The notes beneath the pieces were generated by a model. The model made no database searches. It was not told where the DNA came from and saw only the letters and a list, made by a program, of their open reading frames with translations. Position numbers and translations under genes: made by a program. 25,690 nucleotides of DNA from a virus: IMG/VR virus record IMGVR_UViG_3300022846_000081, positions 1 to 25,690 of that record, one strand, 5' to 3'. How positions within the stretch are numbered: position 1 is the first letter of the stretch; each line of letters opens with the position of its first letter. Below, piece by piece: positions 8,033-16,425 of this stretch.

Positions 8033-11000
8033 ATGCCATCTTCAAATTTAGCTGATATTGCGGGGTTTATACGTCAGGAGCAGGAGAAGGACGAGCGGCT
8101 GTTAGCCTCATTGGCGCGCCCGCAAAGGCCCAAGGCCCATACTTATACGCCCGAGGAGCGGTTTGGGTTTATCTCGCAGCGGGGCAAGGAGCTGATCCGG
8201 GATAATCCCGACCGGGATTCGAAGCTCCTGCAGGCCGGGATCGATGAGATAGGGGAATGGAAGGAGGCCCCGAATAACTATCCGGTCCTCGAGGACTTGG
8301 AACGGTACGGGGCCGAACGGATGAAGAGGGTAGAAGAGGCAAGCCCTGGCGCACTGACCGAAGCCGCGAAAGGTGTTGGAAGGGCGGCGCTGCGATGGAA
8401 TGAGGCCGCAAATACGGGATTGCAATGGCTCGGAAAACAGGCCGAAAGCGGCTGGTTGGAGCGAAAGTTAGGTGTTGCCGATGCAGGTGGAAAAATCGCT
8501 GAGTGGGCTGAAGGCAATGTAGAATTCCTTCAGCGGAAACAGAAGGAATGGGGTCTTGAACAAGCTGAAAAGTTTAAGGGAAAGAATGCAATAGATAATC
8601 CTGAAATACTTAAAGACGCTTCCTGGTGGGCCGGAACGCTTGCGGAGTTTGGTACAGACCTTGGGGCTATGATTTTACCTTCCATGCAAGCCCATAAAAT
8701 AATCACTACAGCAGGAAAGGCCACCAAGATGGCCCCTGCCCTTATAAAAAGTCTCGCAGACATAGGGGCTAAAATGACGGGAGGCGCCATTGGAGTAGGG
8801 CTTGAAGCAACCGCAACTTACCAGAATGTTTTAAAGCAAACCGGTAGCCACGAGGAAGCGACCCTTGCGGCCGGTTTGTTTGCTCCCGCGGTGTTTGCCT
8901 TGAACGCTTTTTCTGTGGGTAAGTTGATGCAACATGCCGGTCAGGGGTTAATGGCTAAAGGCGGCAAGGCTTTAGTGAATTTCTTGACTGAAGGCACTAC
9001 CGAAGCACTGGAAGAGCCCGCGGAAGTGGCGTCACAACTTGCAGCGAAAATAATACAAGGCAAACCCGTTCCTGAAGAGTGGAAAGAAATGTTTTCGGAC
9101 TCCATGAAGCAGGCGGCAACGGTATTTCTTCCCGCCGGAATAGCCGGGGGCGGGATGTCTATGGCGACAGGCGTAGGGCGCGAGGCGGAAAAGCCGGTCG
9201 ATGACGGCCAGGGGATGGGGGCGGATACCGGGCAGGTGGATGAGGTAGGCGAGGCAGAATCCAGTATCCAGCATCCAGAATCCAGTATCCAGCATCCAGT
9301 ATCCAGCATCCAGCATCCAGAATCCAGTATCCAGCATCCAGAATCCAGTATCCAGCATCCAGAATCCAGTATCCAGAATCCAGTAGGTGATGCGCAGACG
9401 GAGATAAAAGAGATTGGGGCGGAAGGGATAGCGCTTGAGACGCTTTTGGAGACGCCGATCGAGGAAAGATTGGACCTGCCCGCCAGTGCCAGGCGTTCGC
9501 AGGCGGGTGTTCCACGTGGAACGGAAGAACAGCGGGAGGGCGAAGCGGTTTTACCTGATATCGTCCCGCCGGAGACCTCACCCCCTCCGGCAGCGGTCAT
9601 CCCTCCAACGCCTCCGGATCAGGGCGCCACCCCCGGTCCGGAGGTCCCTCCTCTTACCGAAGAGGAGCGGGCGGAGTTGTGGGAGATGGCGCTGTCTGAT
9701 GAGTTTGTGCCCGAGGATCTGCGGACGGTGGATTTAGAGCAGATGGCAGGGGCACTGGAGGTGGAGTTACCGGAGGGGTATGGGAGATTTGAGCTGCTTA
9801 AAGGGGTGAACGATAAGATAGGGGCAGAAAAAAAAGAAAGTGGTCAGGAGGCAGTGGTCAGTGGTCAGGAGGCAGTGGTCAGTGGTCAGGAGTCAGTGGT
9901 CAGTGGTCAGAAGGAAGCGGCAGAGCCTGCCGTAATCCGGACTAAAACAGATAAGCCTTTTAAGACGGAGAAGTCTGCGGCGGCGGGTTTGAAAAAGGCC
10001 AAGAAGTCAGAGTTTGACTACGATTTAATCAAAGAGGGTGACGGGTATATATGGCAGGAGAAGGCTGAAAAGCCGACCGGGGATGCAAGGCTGATTCTTG
10101 AAGAGGAAAAGGCTACGGCGCATCGCAGGGAGTTGTTGCGGGATGCCCCGGATTTCCAGACCGCCGTTAAACACGCAGGGGGGCTGAGAACAACCCGTAT
10201 GAGTTATAAGGGCGAGATCAGGGATATCACCAAAGGCCCCGGCGGGGTCTCTATATCCATACTGAATAATAAGACCGGTCTCGGGACCGATGAGATGACC
10301 CTGGCTATGATCGAGGCGGGATGGCTGCCGCAAGATGCCACGGAAGATGATCTGATAGAATATATCGAAAACAATCCCACGGAGAAGCTCTCTGACTATG
10401 AAAGTGAAGAACACCTTGACAAATTGCAGGAGGATGAGTATATAAGGCAAAAGGACCGTGAACGCGAAGCGGGGGAATCAGAAGATGACATTGATGCAGC
10501 TGAAAGAGATGGCGAAAGAGAGGCGGATCAGGAGCTGGAAGAGGCTTATGCGGAAGCTGAACGCAAAGCCAAAAACGGAGAATACGACCAAGACGCCATA
10601 GATGAGCTTGATATATGGTTCAAAGAACAGCAATCTCTCTTTGGTAAACCTGAAGAACCTCTTTTAAAGCCGGAAGAACTAACCAAGAAGGAAAGATTAG
10701 CCCGGGCACAGGATGAGGCCAAAAAGAAAGGTCTCACCAAGAAGGGTAAAAAGCCGGTATTTCCCGCTGACAAAGGTATAAAACCCGCTAATGTTGGACG
10801 ACAACGAGGGTTATTTGAAAATGAACAAGGACAGATCGACCTCTTTGACGAGGGGGTTGAGGTACCGCAAAATGAACAACCGATTTATGAAAACACCGAG
10901 CCCGAAGAAATTGCACTTGTGCCTGGTAAAGAAGAAGGCCGTGCCTTACCCGGTGCTGGACGTGTGCAATATCGGACCTCCGGAAATATTAAAGCGGCAG

Positions 11001-14000
11001 GCAACGTGGTTACAAACACCGCAGACCTCGCCACCCTCCTCGCCCGGATCCGAACCGAGCCAGACGAATATTTCCTCTCAGTAGCCGTTGACGAGAACGG
11101 CACTATTCTTGAAATTCATGAGCATAGCAAGGGCGGCAGGTCCGCCGGCACTGTCTTTTCTGATATTGTAGTGGGTCGCGCTCTCCAGGTCCCCGGGGTT
11201 GCCAAGGTTTATTTTGCCCATAACCATCCATCGTATAACCCGGCCACTTCTTCCCCGGATGTTGCCATAACCAAGGATATAAACAGGCTCCTTAAAATTG
11301 CCAAGATCCCCACTGAATCAATAATCATCACTGGTAAAAAATACCTCGATTTCACACCTACCGATACCGGCACCCCTAAGCGGATCAAACCTGCTTTACG
11401 AAAGACCCTGCTTAAAAAGGTAAGGCGCAGGACTGGCAGGGCCTATGCGCCACAGGTCCCGGGGCTAACAAGCTCTGCACAGGTAATACCCTTTTTTAAT
11501 CAAAGCCTGAATAACGAGGACGGGATCTTGCTGTTAACCGGGCAGAATGTACCGGTTGCATTTCTACCCTTTGTCAAGGGCCGGAGTATGCAGCAGACCA
11601 CCCTTGACATACTTAAGCTCGCAGAAAAGATTAACGCCTCGACACTGATTATAAAGAACGATTCGGACAGCACTGCCCGAAAACAGTATGTCCAGGGACT
11701 GGTAGAGGAAAACCTCGGGAGCTTAAACCTTTTAGATGTATTGGAAAAGGGGAAGTCGTATGCCGACGGTGAGCTTGCTCAATACCGCGCCGGGCGGCTT
11801 GGAGAGGATGCACGGGATGCCCGGTTGGGGAGTGATGTGCGGCTGTCCATAGCCTCCACAAAGACCCCCAAAGGTCTATCCGGGCCTGTTGTTAAGGATC
11901 TTTCCGAATCACTTTCCAAGGTGTTTAAGGGGCTTCGCGCTCATGAGATTGTGACGCTGGGTTCTGAGGCTGAGTTGTCGGCTGATGTGGCGGAGCGGGC
12001 CAAGGCAGGGCGGGAGGAGCCGTCGGGTTTTTTGACGCGGGGGTTGTATGATACTGATCCTGCGACCGGGAAGCGGACTATTTATCTGTTTACCGATGCT
12101 ATGGACAGCAAGCAGGATGTGGTCGATGTCTTTGTCCATGAGGCGTTCCATGACGGCGTGGCTTCGGGTCTGGGTGACCGGGCCAAGGCTGTTCTGACTA
12201 AGATTTATGAGGAGAATAAAGGGGCAGTAGGTGTTGTGGCCGAGGCCAGGGGCCTGGATCTTGAGACGGAGAAGGGCCGGGCCGAGGCGGCGGAAGAGTG
12301 GGTTGTGGAGGGAATGGTCAATGACACCCTGCCAAAGACCGTGTGGGATCGTATTATCCGGGCGGTCAAGGCGATGCTGCGTAAGGCCGGGATTAATGTG
12401 AGATATGGATATCGGGAAATTGGCTTAGGAACAAAGTATCGGGAGGGAGATATTAGAGGGGTGATTCGGGAGGCGGTGGTTGGAAGGGAAGAGCAACGAG
12501 GTAAGCGACAGACTCCGATAACGATTGACGAACGACGAGGTAAGCGACAGACTCCGATAACGAATGAAAAGAAAAAGGGCATCCGAAAGGAAGGGAAACC
12601 CAAGCCGGCGAGTGTGGCTGGGTTGACTGGGGATCGGGATGCGAAGCGGTCGGCTTTGCGGCGGTTTTGGGGGCATTTTAAGGAGTTCTGGAAGCCGTTT
12701 TCTACTGTGCCGGAGGGGGATGAGGCGCTGTTTGCCAGATATGAGGGGATGGGCGCCGCGGCGCGGGCATTGCGATATATCGACAAGATCCACGAGAAGT
12801 TGGACGCCTTTCCGGATGAGGTGAAAAAGGATCTTTTCCGCTTTATGGACGGGCAGATCGACGAGAATCTTCTGCCTGAAGAGGCCCGGTCTTTGGCAGT
12901 GGCGCTGAAGGAAAAGACCACGGTCATCGGGCAGATGCTGGTGGACCGGGGGATTATCAGCCAGGAGAGCTTTGATAAGATGAAGGGGCATTATGTCCAT
13001 TATATGTATGCGTATCATATATTAGGGGATAAAGTCGGTGCAGTGACCACCTCCACGGGTAAGCTGAATCTCTCCTATGCCAAACAGCGAAAAGACCTCA
13101 CCGCGGATCAAAAAAAGGCCCTCGGTCTGATCGAAGACGCATCGATCGCCATACCCGTGGGTATGGGTAAGGCGCTCACCGATATTGCCAAGTTCGATTA
13201 TCTCGAAAAGATCGCGGCAAACGATAAATGGGTATGGACGCCGTCTATGGTGGAGGTACCGAGATGGCCCGGACGTAAAGGGCAAAAGACTACCGTCAAG
13301 ATGGGGATCGGCAAGCTGATCGAAGAGGTGGATAAATATAAAGAGATGATGGAAAAGTCTCCGTCCGAGGAGATCAAGAAAAAACGGGATTACCTGCAGG
13401 CCGCTCTCGACAAGGCCATTGAAGACACAAAGAACGTACCCGGGGACTACACCCAGCTCCCCACTACCAAGAGCTATGGCCCGTTGGCAGGGGCGTTTGT
13501 GCAGACGCCGATCGCAAAGGATGTGATGCCGGTTGTGGCGTTTTACTCTGACAAGGGCAAGGTGTGGGAGACATTGGGCCGTATCGAGACCGAGGGTATG
13601 GCCTTGTTTAAGATGGGCAAGGTGGCGCTTAATTTCCCTACGGCCTTCAGGAACGTGATCTCAAATATCATGCAGAATAATATGAGGGGAAGACCCTTAT
13701 TGTCTGTGATGTTTAAGGACATCCCTGCTGCATTAAAATCAGCAACGGCAAAAGATGAGTATTACGAGGAGGCGTTTAGTCACGGGATTTTCAATACAAG
13801 CTGGGCACAGACCGAGATAAACGATGTTTTGGACGAGGTCCGTAAGGCTCAAGCGGCCGGCGGCGGTTACCATAATGCCCTGATGTTGATCAAGCGGCTG
13901 GCACGCTGGTACGGGAAGATCGACGATTTCAGTAAGCACGCCATATTTTTGCAGATGCGTAAGGCAGGACATACGGTAGATGAGTCGGTATTGGAGGCCA

Positions 14001-15223
14001 TGAAGTGGGGAATGGATTATTCTCTCGCCTCCCGGTCTGTTAAAAGTGCGAGAAAACACTACATTCCATTTGCCTCTTATCAATATAAGATAGCCCCGCT
14101 CATTGCCGAATCGCTCAAAAAGCGACCCTGGGTGATCCTGAAGTTTATGGCCGTGCCCTTTGCCATGGAGGCACTGACCCGGTCCATGTTCGATCTCGAT
14201 GACGATGACTGGGATGATCTGGAAAAGCAGCTCCCGGCCTATATCAAAAAGTCGGCATCCATGATGATCCTGCCGCGAAAGACGCCTGAAGGCCAGTGGC
14301 AGTGGGTGAACGCGGAATATTTCTTTCCCTGGGGCAACTGGCTGAACCTGGGCCGGGACGTGTCCGATAGGGACGCGGGCGAGATCTTCAAGGGACTCGG
14401 CATTTCAAACCCGTATCTCGATGTTGCATGGATGATAAAATCGGCCGTGCGCGATCAGCCCCCGCAGCATCCTTTCTATGGCACCCCCTTATACAACAAG
14501 CTGGATCCGGCGCCTATGAAGGCGGCCAAAGTGGTCCAGTTTCTGGCCTTTACCTGGATGCCGTCTATGCTGTCTCCGGATAAGGGGGCCCTGGGTTACA
14601 GCATCAAGGCCGTAGAAGGCAAGAAAGACAAATGGGACAAAAAGGTCACACCGGGACAGGCCTTTGCCCGCTGGTTCGGGTTTAATATTGTGGCCGTGAG
14701 TCCGAGCCAGACCCGGGCTATTGCCGCGGTGAATGTCCAGGATCTAAGAAAGGAGCTGTACCGGATAAAGAATGATCCGCAGAAATCGGATGAGCAAAAA
14801 GCCGCGGCTGAGCAGCGATATCGCGAAAGACTGGCCGAGATAGCCGAGACCGGGGCCTCCGGCGCCATACTACCCATTGTCAAGAAAAAGGGAAAAGATC
14901 CTGTTTATGAGACCCTGATCCGAATGTTGAAGCAAGGGGCGAGTTTGCCGGGTCCCGCCGGACGGACTTTTTCGTGGGGCGGTGTGAAGCATAAGATGGG
15001 AAATGACCAGTACGAGAACTACCTCGAGCGGACGAGTAACATGGCGAGACCGAGATTAGAACGGCTGATGAGTGCGAGCGGATGGGCCAACAGACGGGAA
15101 GAGTGGAAGGAGCGTATGATAAAGCGGATTGTCGCAGGAGCGAGGAAGAGGGCGAGGAGTGAGATGAAACGCAGAATGGGGCGAACGGCCAGGAGTCAGA
15201 AGTCGGAAGTCGGAAGTCAGTAA
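8033..15223 (+). CDS. Giant phage polyvalent protein: JAB/JAMM, degenerate JAB, HEXXH peptidase, LPD38-like region (2396 aa)
   Basis: This is the largest gene. Polyvalent proteins (a class defined by Iyer and colleagues) are multi-domain proteins thought to enter the cell with phage or plasmid DNA. Order of parts: helical N-terminus; hydrophobic Gly/Ala-rich helices at about 200-380; heptad-coded SSIQHPE repeats (409-451); acidic, Pro-rich linker; small polyvalent-type domains at about 543-598 and 650-790 (AGGLR then [17 protein letters not shown]); charged linker; RadC-like JAB domain about 995-1105 with [14 protein letters not shown] at 1063-1076, which keeps the two His, Ser and Asp of the JAMM zinc site; a related segment at about 1150-1245 lacking these residues; a metallopeptidase with HEAFHDG (HEXXH at 1369-1373); and a long helical C-terminus containing a segment at about 1950-2045 like LPD38. 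The start has TAGAGAGAGACC ahead of ATG. Several repeat families run through it in frame. Confidence 0.85.
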   Translation: MPSSNLADIAGFIRQEQEKDERLLASLARPQRPKAHTYTPEERFGFISQRGKELIRDNPDRDSKLLQAGIDEIGEWKEAPNNYPVLEDLERYGAERMKRVEEASPGALTEAAKGVGRAALRWNEAANTGLQWLGKQAESGWLERKLGVADAGGKIAEWAEGNVEFLQRKQKEWGLEQAEKFKGKNAIDNPEILKDASWWAGTLAEFGTDLGAMILPSMQAHKIITTAGKATKMAPALIKSLADIGAKMTGGAIGVGLEATATYQNVLKQTGSHEEATLAAGLFAPAVFALNAFSVGKLMQHAGQGLMAKGGKALVNFLTEGTTEALEEPAEVASQLAAKIIQGKPVPEEWKEMFSDSMKQAATVFLPAGIAGGGMSMATGVGREAEKPVDDGQGMGADTGQVDEVGEAESSIQHPESSIQHPVSSIQHPESSIQHPESSIQHPESSIQNPVGDAQTEIKEIGAEGIALETLLETPIEERLDLPASARRSQAGVPRGTEEQREGEAVLPDIVPPETSPPPAAVIPPTPPDQGATPGPEVPPLTEEERAELWEMALSDEFVPEDLRTVDLEQMAGALEVELPEGYGRFELLKGVNDKIGAEKKESGQEAVVSGQEAVVSGQESVVSGQKEAAEPAVIRTKTDKPFKTEKSAAAGLKKAKKSEFDYDLIKEGDGYIWQEKAEKPTGDARLILEEEKATAHRRELLRDAPDFQTAVKHAGGLRTTRMSYKGEIRDITKGPGGVSISILNNKTGLGTDEMTLAMIEAGWLPQDATEDDLIEYIENNPTEKLSDYESEEHLDKLQEDEYIRQKDREREAGESEDDIDAAERDGEREADQELEEAYAEAERKAKNGEYDQDAIDELDIWFKEQQSLFGKPEEPLLKPEELTKKERLARAQDEAKKKGLTKKGKKPVFPADKGIKPANVGRQRGLFENEQGQIDLFDEGVEVPQNEQPIYENTEPEEIALVPGKEEGRALPGAGRVQYRTSGNIKAAGNVVTNTADLATLLARIRTEPDEYFLSVAVDENGTILEIHEHSKGGRSAGTVFSDIVVGRALQVPGVAKVYFAHNHPSYNPATSSPDVAITKDINRLLKIAKIPTESIIITGKKYLDFTPTDTGTPKRIKPALRKTLLKKVRRRTGRAYAPQVPGLTSSAQVIPFFNQSLNNEDGILLLTGQNVPVAFLPFVKGRSMQQTTLDILKLAEKINASTLIIKNDSDSTARKQYVQGLVEENLGSLNLLDVLEKGKSYADGELAQYRAGRLGEDARDARLGSDVRLSIASTKTPKGLSGPVVKDLSESLSKVFKGLRAHEIVTLGSEAELSADVAERAKAGREEPSGFLTRGLYDTDPATGKRTIYLFTDAMDSKQDVVDVFVHEAFHDGVASGLGDRAKAVLTKIYEENKGAVGVVAEARGLDLETEKGRAEAAEEWVVEGMVNDTLPKTVWDRIIRAVKAMLRKAGINVRYGYREIGLGTKYREGDIRGVIREAVVGREEQRGKRQTPITIDERRGKRQTPITNEKKKGIRKEGKPKPASVAGLTGDRDAKRSALRRFWGHFKEFWKPFSTVPEGDEALFARYEGMGAAARALRYIDKIHEKLDAFPDEVKKDLFRFMDGQIDENLLPEEARSLAVALKEKTTVIGQMLVDRGIISQESFDKMKGHYVHYMYAYHILGDKVGAVTTSTGKLNLSYAKQRKDLTADQKKALGLIEDASIAIPVGMGKALTDIAKFDYLEKIAANDKWVWTPSMVEVPRWPGRKGQKTTVKMGIGKLIEEVDKYKEMMEKSPSEEIKKKRDYLQAALDKAIEDTKNVPGDYTQLPTTKSYGPLAGAFVQTPIAKDVMPVVAFYSDKGKVWETLGRIETEGMALFKMGKVALNFPTAFRNVISNIMQNNMRGRPLLSVMFKDIPAALKSATAKDEYYEEAFSHGIFNTSWAQTEINDVLDEVRKAQAAGGGYHNALMLIKRLARWYGKIDDFSKHAIFLQMRKAGHTVDESVLEAMKWGMDYSLASRSVKSARKHYIPFASYQYKIAPLIAESLKKRPWVILKFMAVPFAMEALTRSMFDLDDDDWDDLEKQLPAYIKKSASMMILPRKTPEGQWQWVNAEYFFPWGNWLNLGRDVSDRDAGEIFKGLGISNPYLDVAWMIKSAVRDQPPQHPFYGTPLYNKLDPAPMKAAKVVQFLAFTWMPSMLSPDKGALGYSIKAVEGKKDKWDKKVTPGQAFARWFGFNIVAVSPSQTRAIAAVNVQDLRKELYRIKNDPQKSDEQKAAAEQRYRERLAEIAETGASGAILPIVKKKGKDPVYETLIRMLKQGASLPGPAGRTFSWGGVKHKMGNDQYENYLERTSNMARPRLERLMSASGWANRREEWKERMIKRIVAGARKRARSEMKRRMGRTARSQKSEVGSQ
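9258..9383 (+). repeat. In-frame heptad array, 18 units (AATCCAG/TATCCAG/CATCCAG)
   Basis: Eighteen uninterrupted 7-bp units lie inside the polyvalent gene. They cycle mostly as AATCCAG, TATCCAG, CATCCAG, so three units make 21 bp and encode the 7-residue repeat SSIQHPE. The total of 126 bp is exactly 42 codons, so the reading frame is kept. The same heptads occur between genes at 4064, 20912 and 23297. Confidence 0.95.
9475..9508 (+). repeat. CCCGCCTGCC-type palindrome inside the polyvalent gene
   Basis: This is a 34-bp relative, in reverse orientation and one internal variant, of the palindrome at 15291-15325, 16273-16307 and 18217-18251. It begins CCTGCCCGCCAGTGCC and ends GCAGGCGGGT. It is read in frame as part of the linker after the heptad repeats ([11 protein letters not shown]). 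Confidence 0.8.
9839..9910 (+). repeat. In-frame AGTGGTCAG repeat, 72 bp
   Basis: Four copies of AGTGGTCAG are separated by three 12-bp spacers (GAGGCAGTGGTC, the last with one change), giving a 21-bp period. It encodes SGQEAVV-type 7-residue repeats in a linker of the polyvalent protein. This differs in sequence from the heptad array 500 bp upstream but has the same 21-bp coding period. Confidence 0.9.
12497..12573 (+). repeat. In-frame GAGGTAAGCGA repeat, 39-bp period
   Basis: Two copies of a 39-bp unit beginning CGAGGTAAGCGACAGACTCC are read in frame as GKRQTPIT followed by a basic spacer, between the peptidase and the C-terminal part of the polyvalent protein. A third, diverged copy of the core lies at 18115-18136 at the end of another gene. 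Confidence 0.85.
15194..15221 (+). repeat. AGTCGGA-type heptads forming the end of the polyvalent gene
   Basis: Four heptads (AGTCAGA, AGTCGGA, AGTCGGA, AGTCAGT) encode the last residues, SQKSEVGSQ, and directly abut the TAA stop. The C-terminal tail of the protein is therefore repeat-derived. Confidence 0.8.
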
Positions 15224-15239
15224 AAAAAGATGAAAAAGG

Positions 15240-15385
15240 CTCTCACCCCAGTACCATCTCCCGGAGCTACGGGGCAGGCAGAGGGCACAGACCCGCCTGC
15301 CATCGCCTGGCACTGGCGGGCAGGGGGCACAGAGAAAAGATTTATAAATAAAAAAACTCTGTGATCTCTGTGGGCTCTGTGAGAG
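15240..15385 (+). repeat. CACAGAGG inverted-repeat element, copy 3, with two nested palindromes
   Basis: The left arm is broken twice. A 33-bp palindrome (15246-15278, CCCCAGTACC...GGGGCAGG) sits between CTCTCA and CAGAG. A 35-bp palindrome (15291-15325, ACCCGCCTGCC...GGGCAGGG) sits after CACAG. Removing both restores a normal left arm. The loop (AAAAGATTTATAAATAAAAAA) and right arm are intact and end in GTGAGAG. No gene start follows, only the terminator region. Confidence 0.85.
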
Positions 15386-15438
15386 ATGTTTTTTACTTGA
15401 CAAACAGGAAATCATTATGAGACCATAAAGAGCAAGAT

Positions 15439-15476
15439 ACCCGCCTGCCTCGCGTTGCGAAGCATTGCGGGCAGGG
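15439..15476 (+). repeat. CCCGCCTGCC-type palindrome, second variant (38 bp)
   Basis: This shares both ends (ACCCGCCTGCC and GGGCAGGG) with the 35-bp palindromes but has a different centre (TCGCGTTGCGAAGCATTG). An exact reverse-complement copy lies at 18300-18337. Here it stands alone rather than inside a CACAGAGG element. Confidence 0.85.
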
Positions 15477-15523
15477 ACAAAAGACGCGCCAGGGCCTGAT
15501 CCGCCCGGGCGTATAGAGGTTAT

Positions 15524-15563
15524 AAGGCCGGTATGGAGGTTTCTCCGTACCGGCCTTTTTTTT
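15524..15563 (+). terminator. Strong rho-independent terminator
   Basis: The left arm AAGGCCGGTATGGAG pairs with CTCCGTACCGGCCTT through 15 base pairs (one G-T wobble) closed by a GTTT loop. It is followed at once by six further T residues after the two that end the stem. This is the only strong intrinsic terminator I found in the window. It lies about 300 bp after the polyvalent gene and about 80 bp before the next gene, so it probably ends the left-hand transcription unit. The remaining non-coding sequence around it (15386-15645) holds only the palindromes listed and a mini-frame of three codons. Confidence 0.9.
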
Positions 15564-15604
15564 GTCTATCGCCTCTTTAACCAACAAACCCAACAAACAC
15601 TGGA

Positions 15605-15622
15605 TTCCCGCCTTCGCGGGAA
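15605..15622 (+). repeat. TTCCCGC-CTTC-GCGGGAA palindrome
   Basis: A perfect 7-bp inverted repeat with a CTTC loop sits inside TGGATTCCCGCC...GGAAGAC, a widespread REP-like intergenic type. It lies between the terminator and the ribosome binding site of the next gene. It can be read as an extension of that gene's frame but is not likely to be translated. Confidence 0.8.
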
Positions 15623-15645
15623 GACTTCAGGAAGGAGGCCCTACC

Positions 15646-16227
15646 ATGATCAATTCTAAGACCATTCAATATCCCTTTGCCCATAAGGACCTGGTTACCA
15701 AGGTCGAATACAGCAACGGATATCCGCTCTATATCGGACGCGCCGCACCCGGAACCCTGGCGGCAGCCGCGGCCTGGCAGATCTCCAAGCTGACCTATAC
15801 GGCGGTCTCGCTGGATCCGGGAATATACAAGTGTTATTCGGAGACCATCACAGCGGGCACCACCTATGCGGCCAATGAACTCGATATCGGCGCGGATCTA
15901 CAGACGCTTCACGGCGCCGCGGTCCGGATCCCGGCAGATAACGGTTTTATCATCGCAAGCGACGATCTCAATATGAGATTCAATGCCGTGGGCCGTGATG
16001 TGATCGAGTTTGACGTGTCTGTTATGGGGAAAATCTGGACCTTTAACCAGTTGGATCTCCCCATGGACAAGATCTTTTTTGACAACAGCCAGTCCGGGGC
16101 CTCGGACGTGACGATCCAGGTCCTGGCCGCGGCCTCCAAACTGATGGAAAGCGATATCCAGTTTGCGAGCGGGGTCAATGACTATAACAAGGTGTGGGAT
16201 GATCGAGCCGGTTACACTTATAGTTAG
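15646..16227 (+). CDS. Small phage structural protein (193 aa)
   Basis: Function unknown. The frame is open further upstream to 15562, but that part reads through the terminator tail and the palindrome. ATG at 15646 has GGAAGGAGGCCCTACC in front and is the obvious start. The protein has a pattern seen in phage tail or fibre proteins, with 'YSNGYPLYIGRAAPGT' near the N-terminus followed by an Ala-rich, beta-type body (YTAVSLDPGIYKCYSETIT). It has no membrane segment, signal peptide or catalytic motif. It is the first gene after the strong terminator, so a promoter must lie in the non-coding stretch before it, though I could not identify a convincing one. Confidence 0.75.
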   Translation: MINSKTIQYPFAHKDLVTKVEYSNGYPLYIGRAAPGTLAAAAAWQISKLTYTAVSLDPGIYKCYSETITAGTTYAANELDIGADLQTLHGAAVRIPADNGFIIASDDLNMRFNAVGRDVIEFDVSVMGKIWTFNQLDLPMDKIFFDNSQSGASDVTIQVLAAASKLMESDIQFASGVNDYNKVWDDRAGYTYS

Positions 16228-16255
16228 AGGCGTGAGGAATAAAAGATAAAAAAGG

Positions 16256-16416
16256 CTCTCACAGAGGCACAGACCCGCCTGCCATCGCCTGGCACTGGCG
16301 GGCAGGGGGCACAGAGAAAAGATTTATAAATAAAAAAACTCTGTGATCTCTGCGGGCTCTGTGAGAGAAAATCTTTTAAAATTAGAAACTCTGTGATCTC
16401 TGTGCCTCTGTGAGAG
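16256..16416 (+). repeat. CACAGAGG inverted-repeat element, copy 4, with nested palindrome
   Basis: The left arm carries a 35-bp palindrome at 16273-16307 after CACAG, identical in position and orientation to the one at 15291. The loop and two right-arm blocks follow, separated by AAAATCTTTTAAAATTAGAAA. The final GAGAG (16412-16416) lies 9 bases before the ATG at 16426 and is the only ribosome-site-like sequence there. Confidence 0.85.
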
Positions 16417-16425
16417 ATAATTCTT

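Noticed and set aside
8630-9170. Tape-measure protein identity for the polyvalent gene
   Set aside because: It is long and has hydrophobic helices, but the JAB, HEXXH and LPD38-like parts fit a polyvalent protein, and the extended helical repeat of tape measures is lacking.
9032-9600. Long minus-strand frames with repeated Cys/Trp/Leu-rich motifs over the heptads
   Set aside because: They are the complement of the in-frame heptads of the polyvalent gene. A 7-bp period gives open frames in several phases, and there is no ribosome site or family match.
12205-12927. 240-codon minus-strand open frame
   Set aside because: It is antisense to the repeat-containing linker of the polyvalent gene; basic repeats on one strand give Ser/Arg/Leu runs on the other. 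No start context.
15397-15425. Sigma-70 promoter at TTGACA 15397
   Set aside because: No acceptable TATAAT-like box at 16-18 bases downstream, so it is noted only as a weak possibility in the attenuator idea.
15562-15645. N-terminal extension of the 193-aa protein
   Set aside because: It would translate the terminator tail and the TTCCCGC palindrome, while a strong ribosome site precedes ATG 15646.
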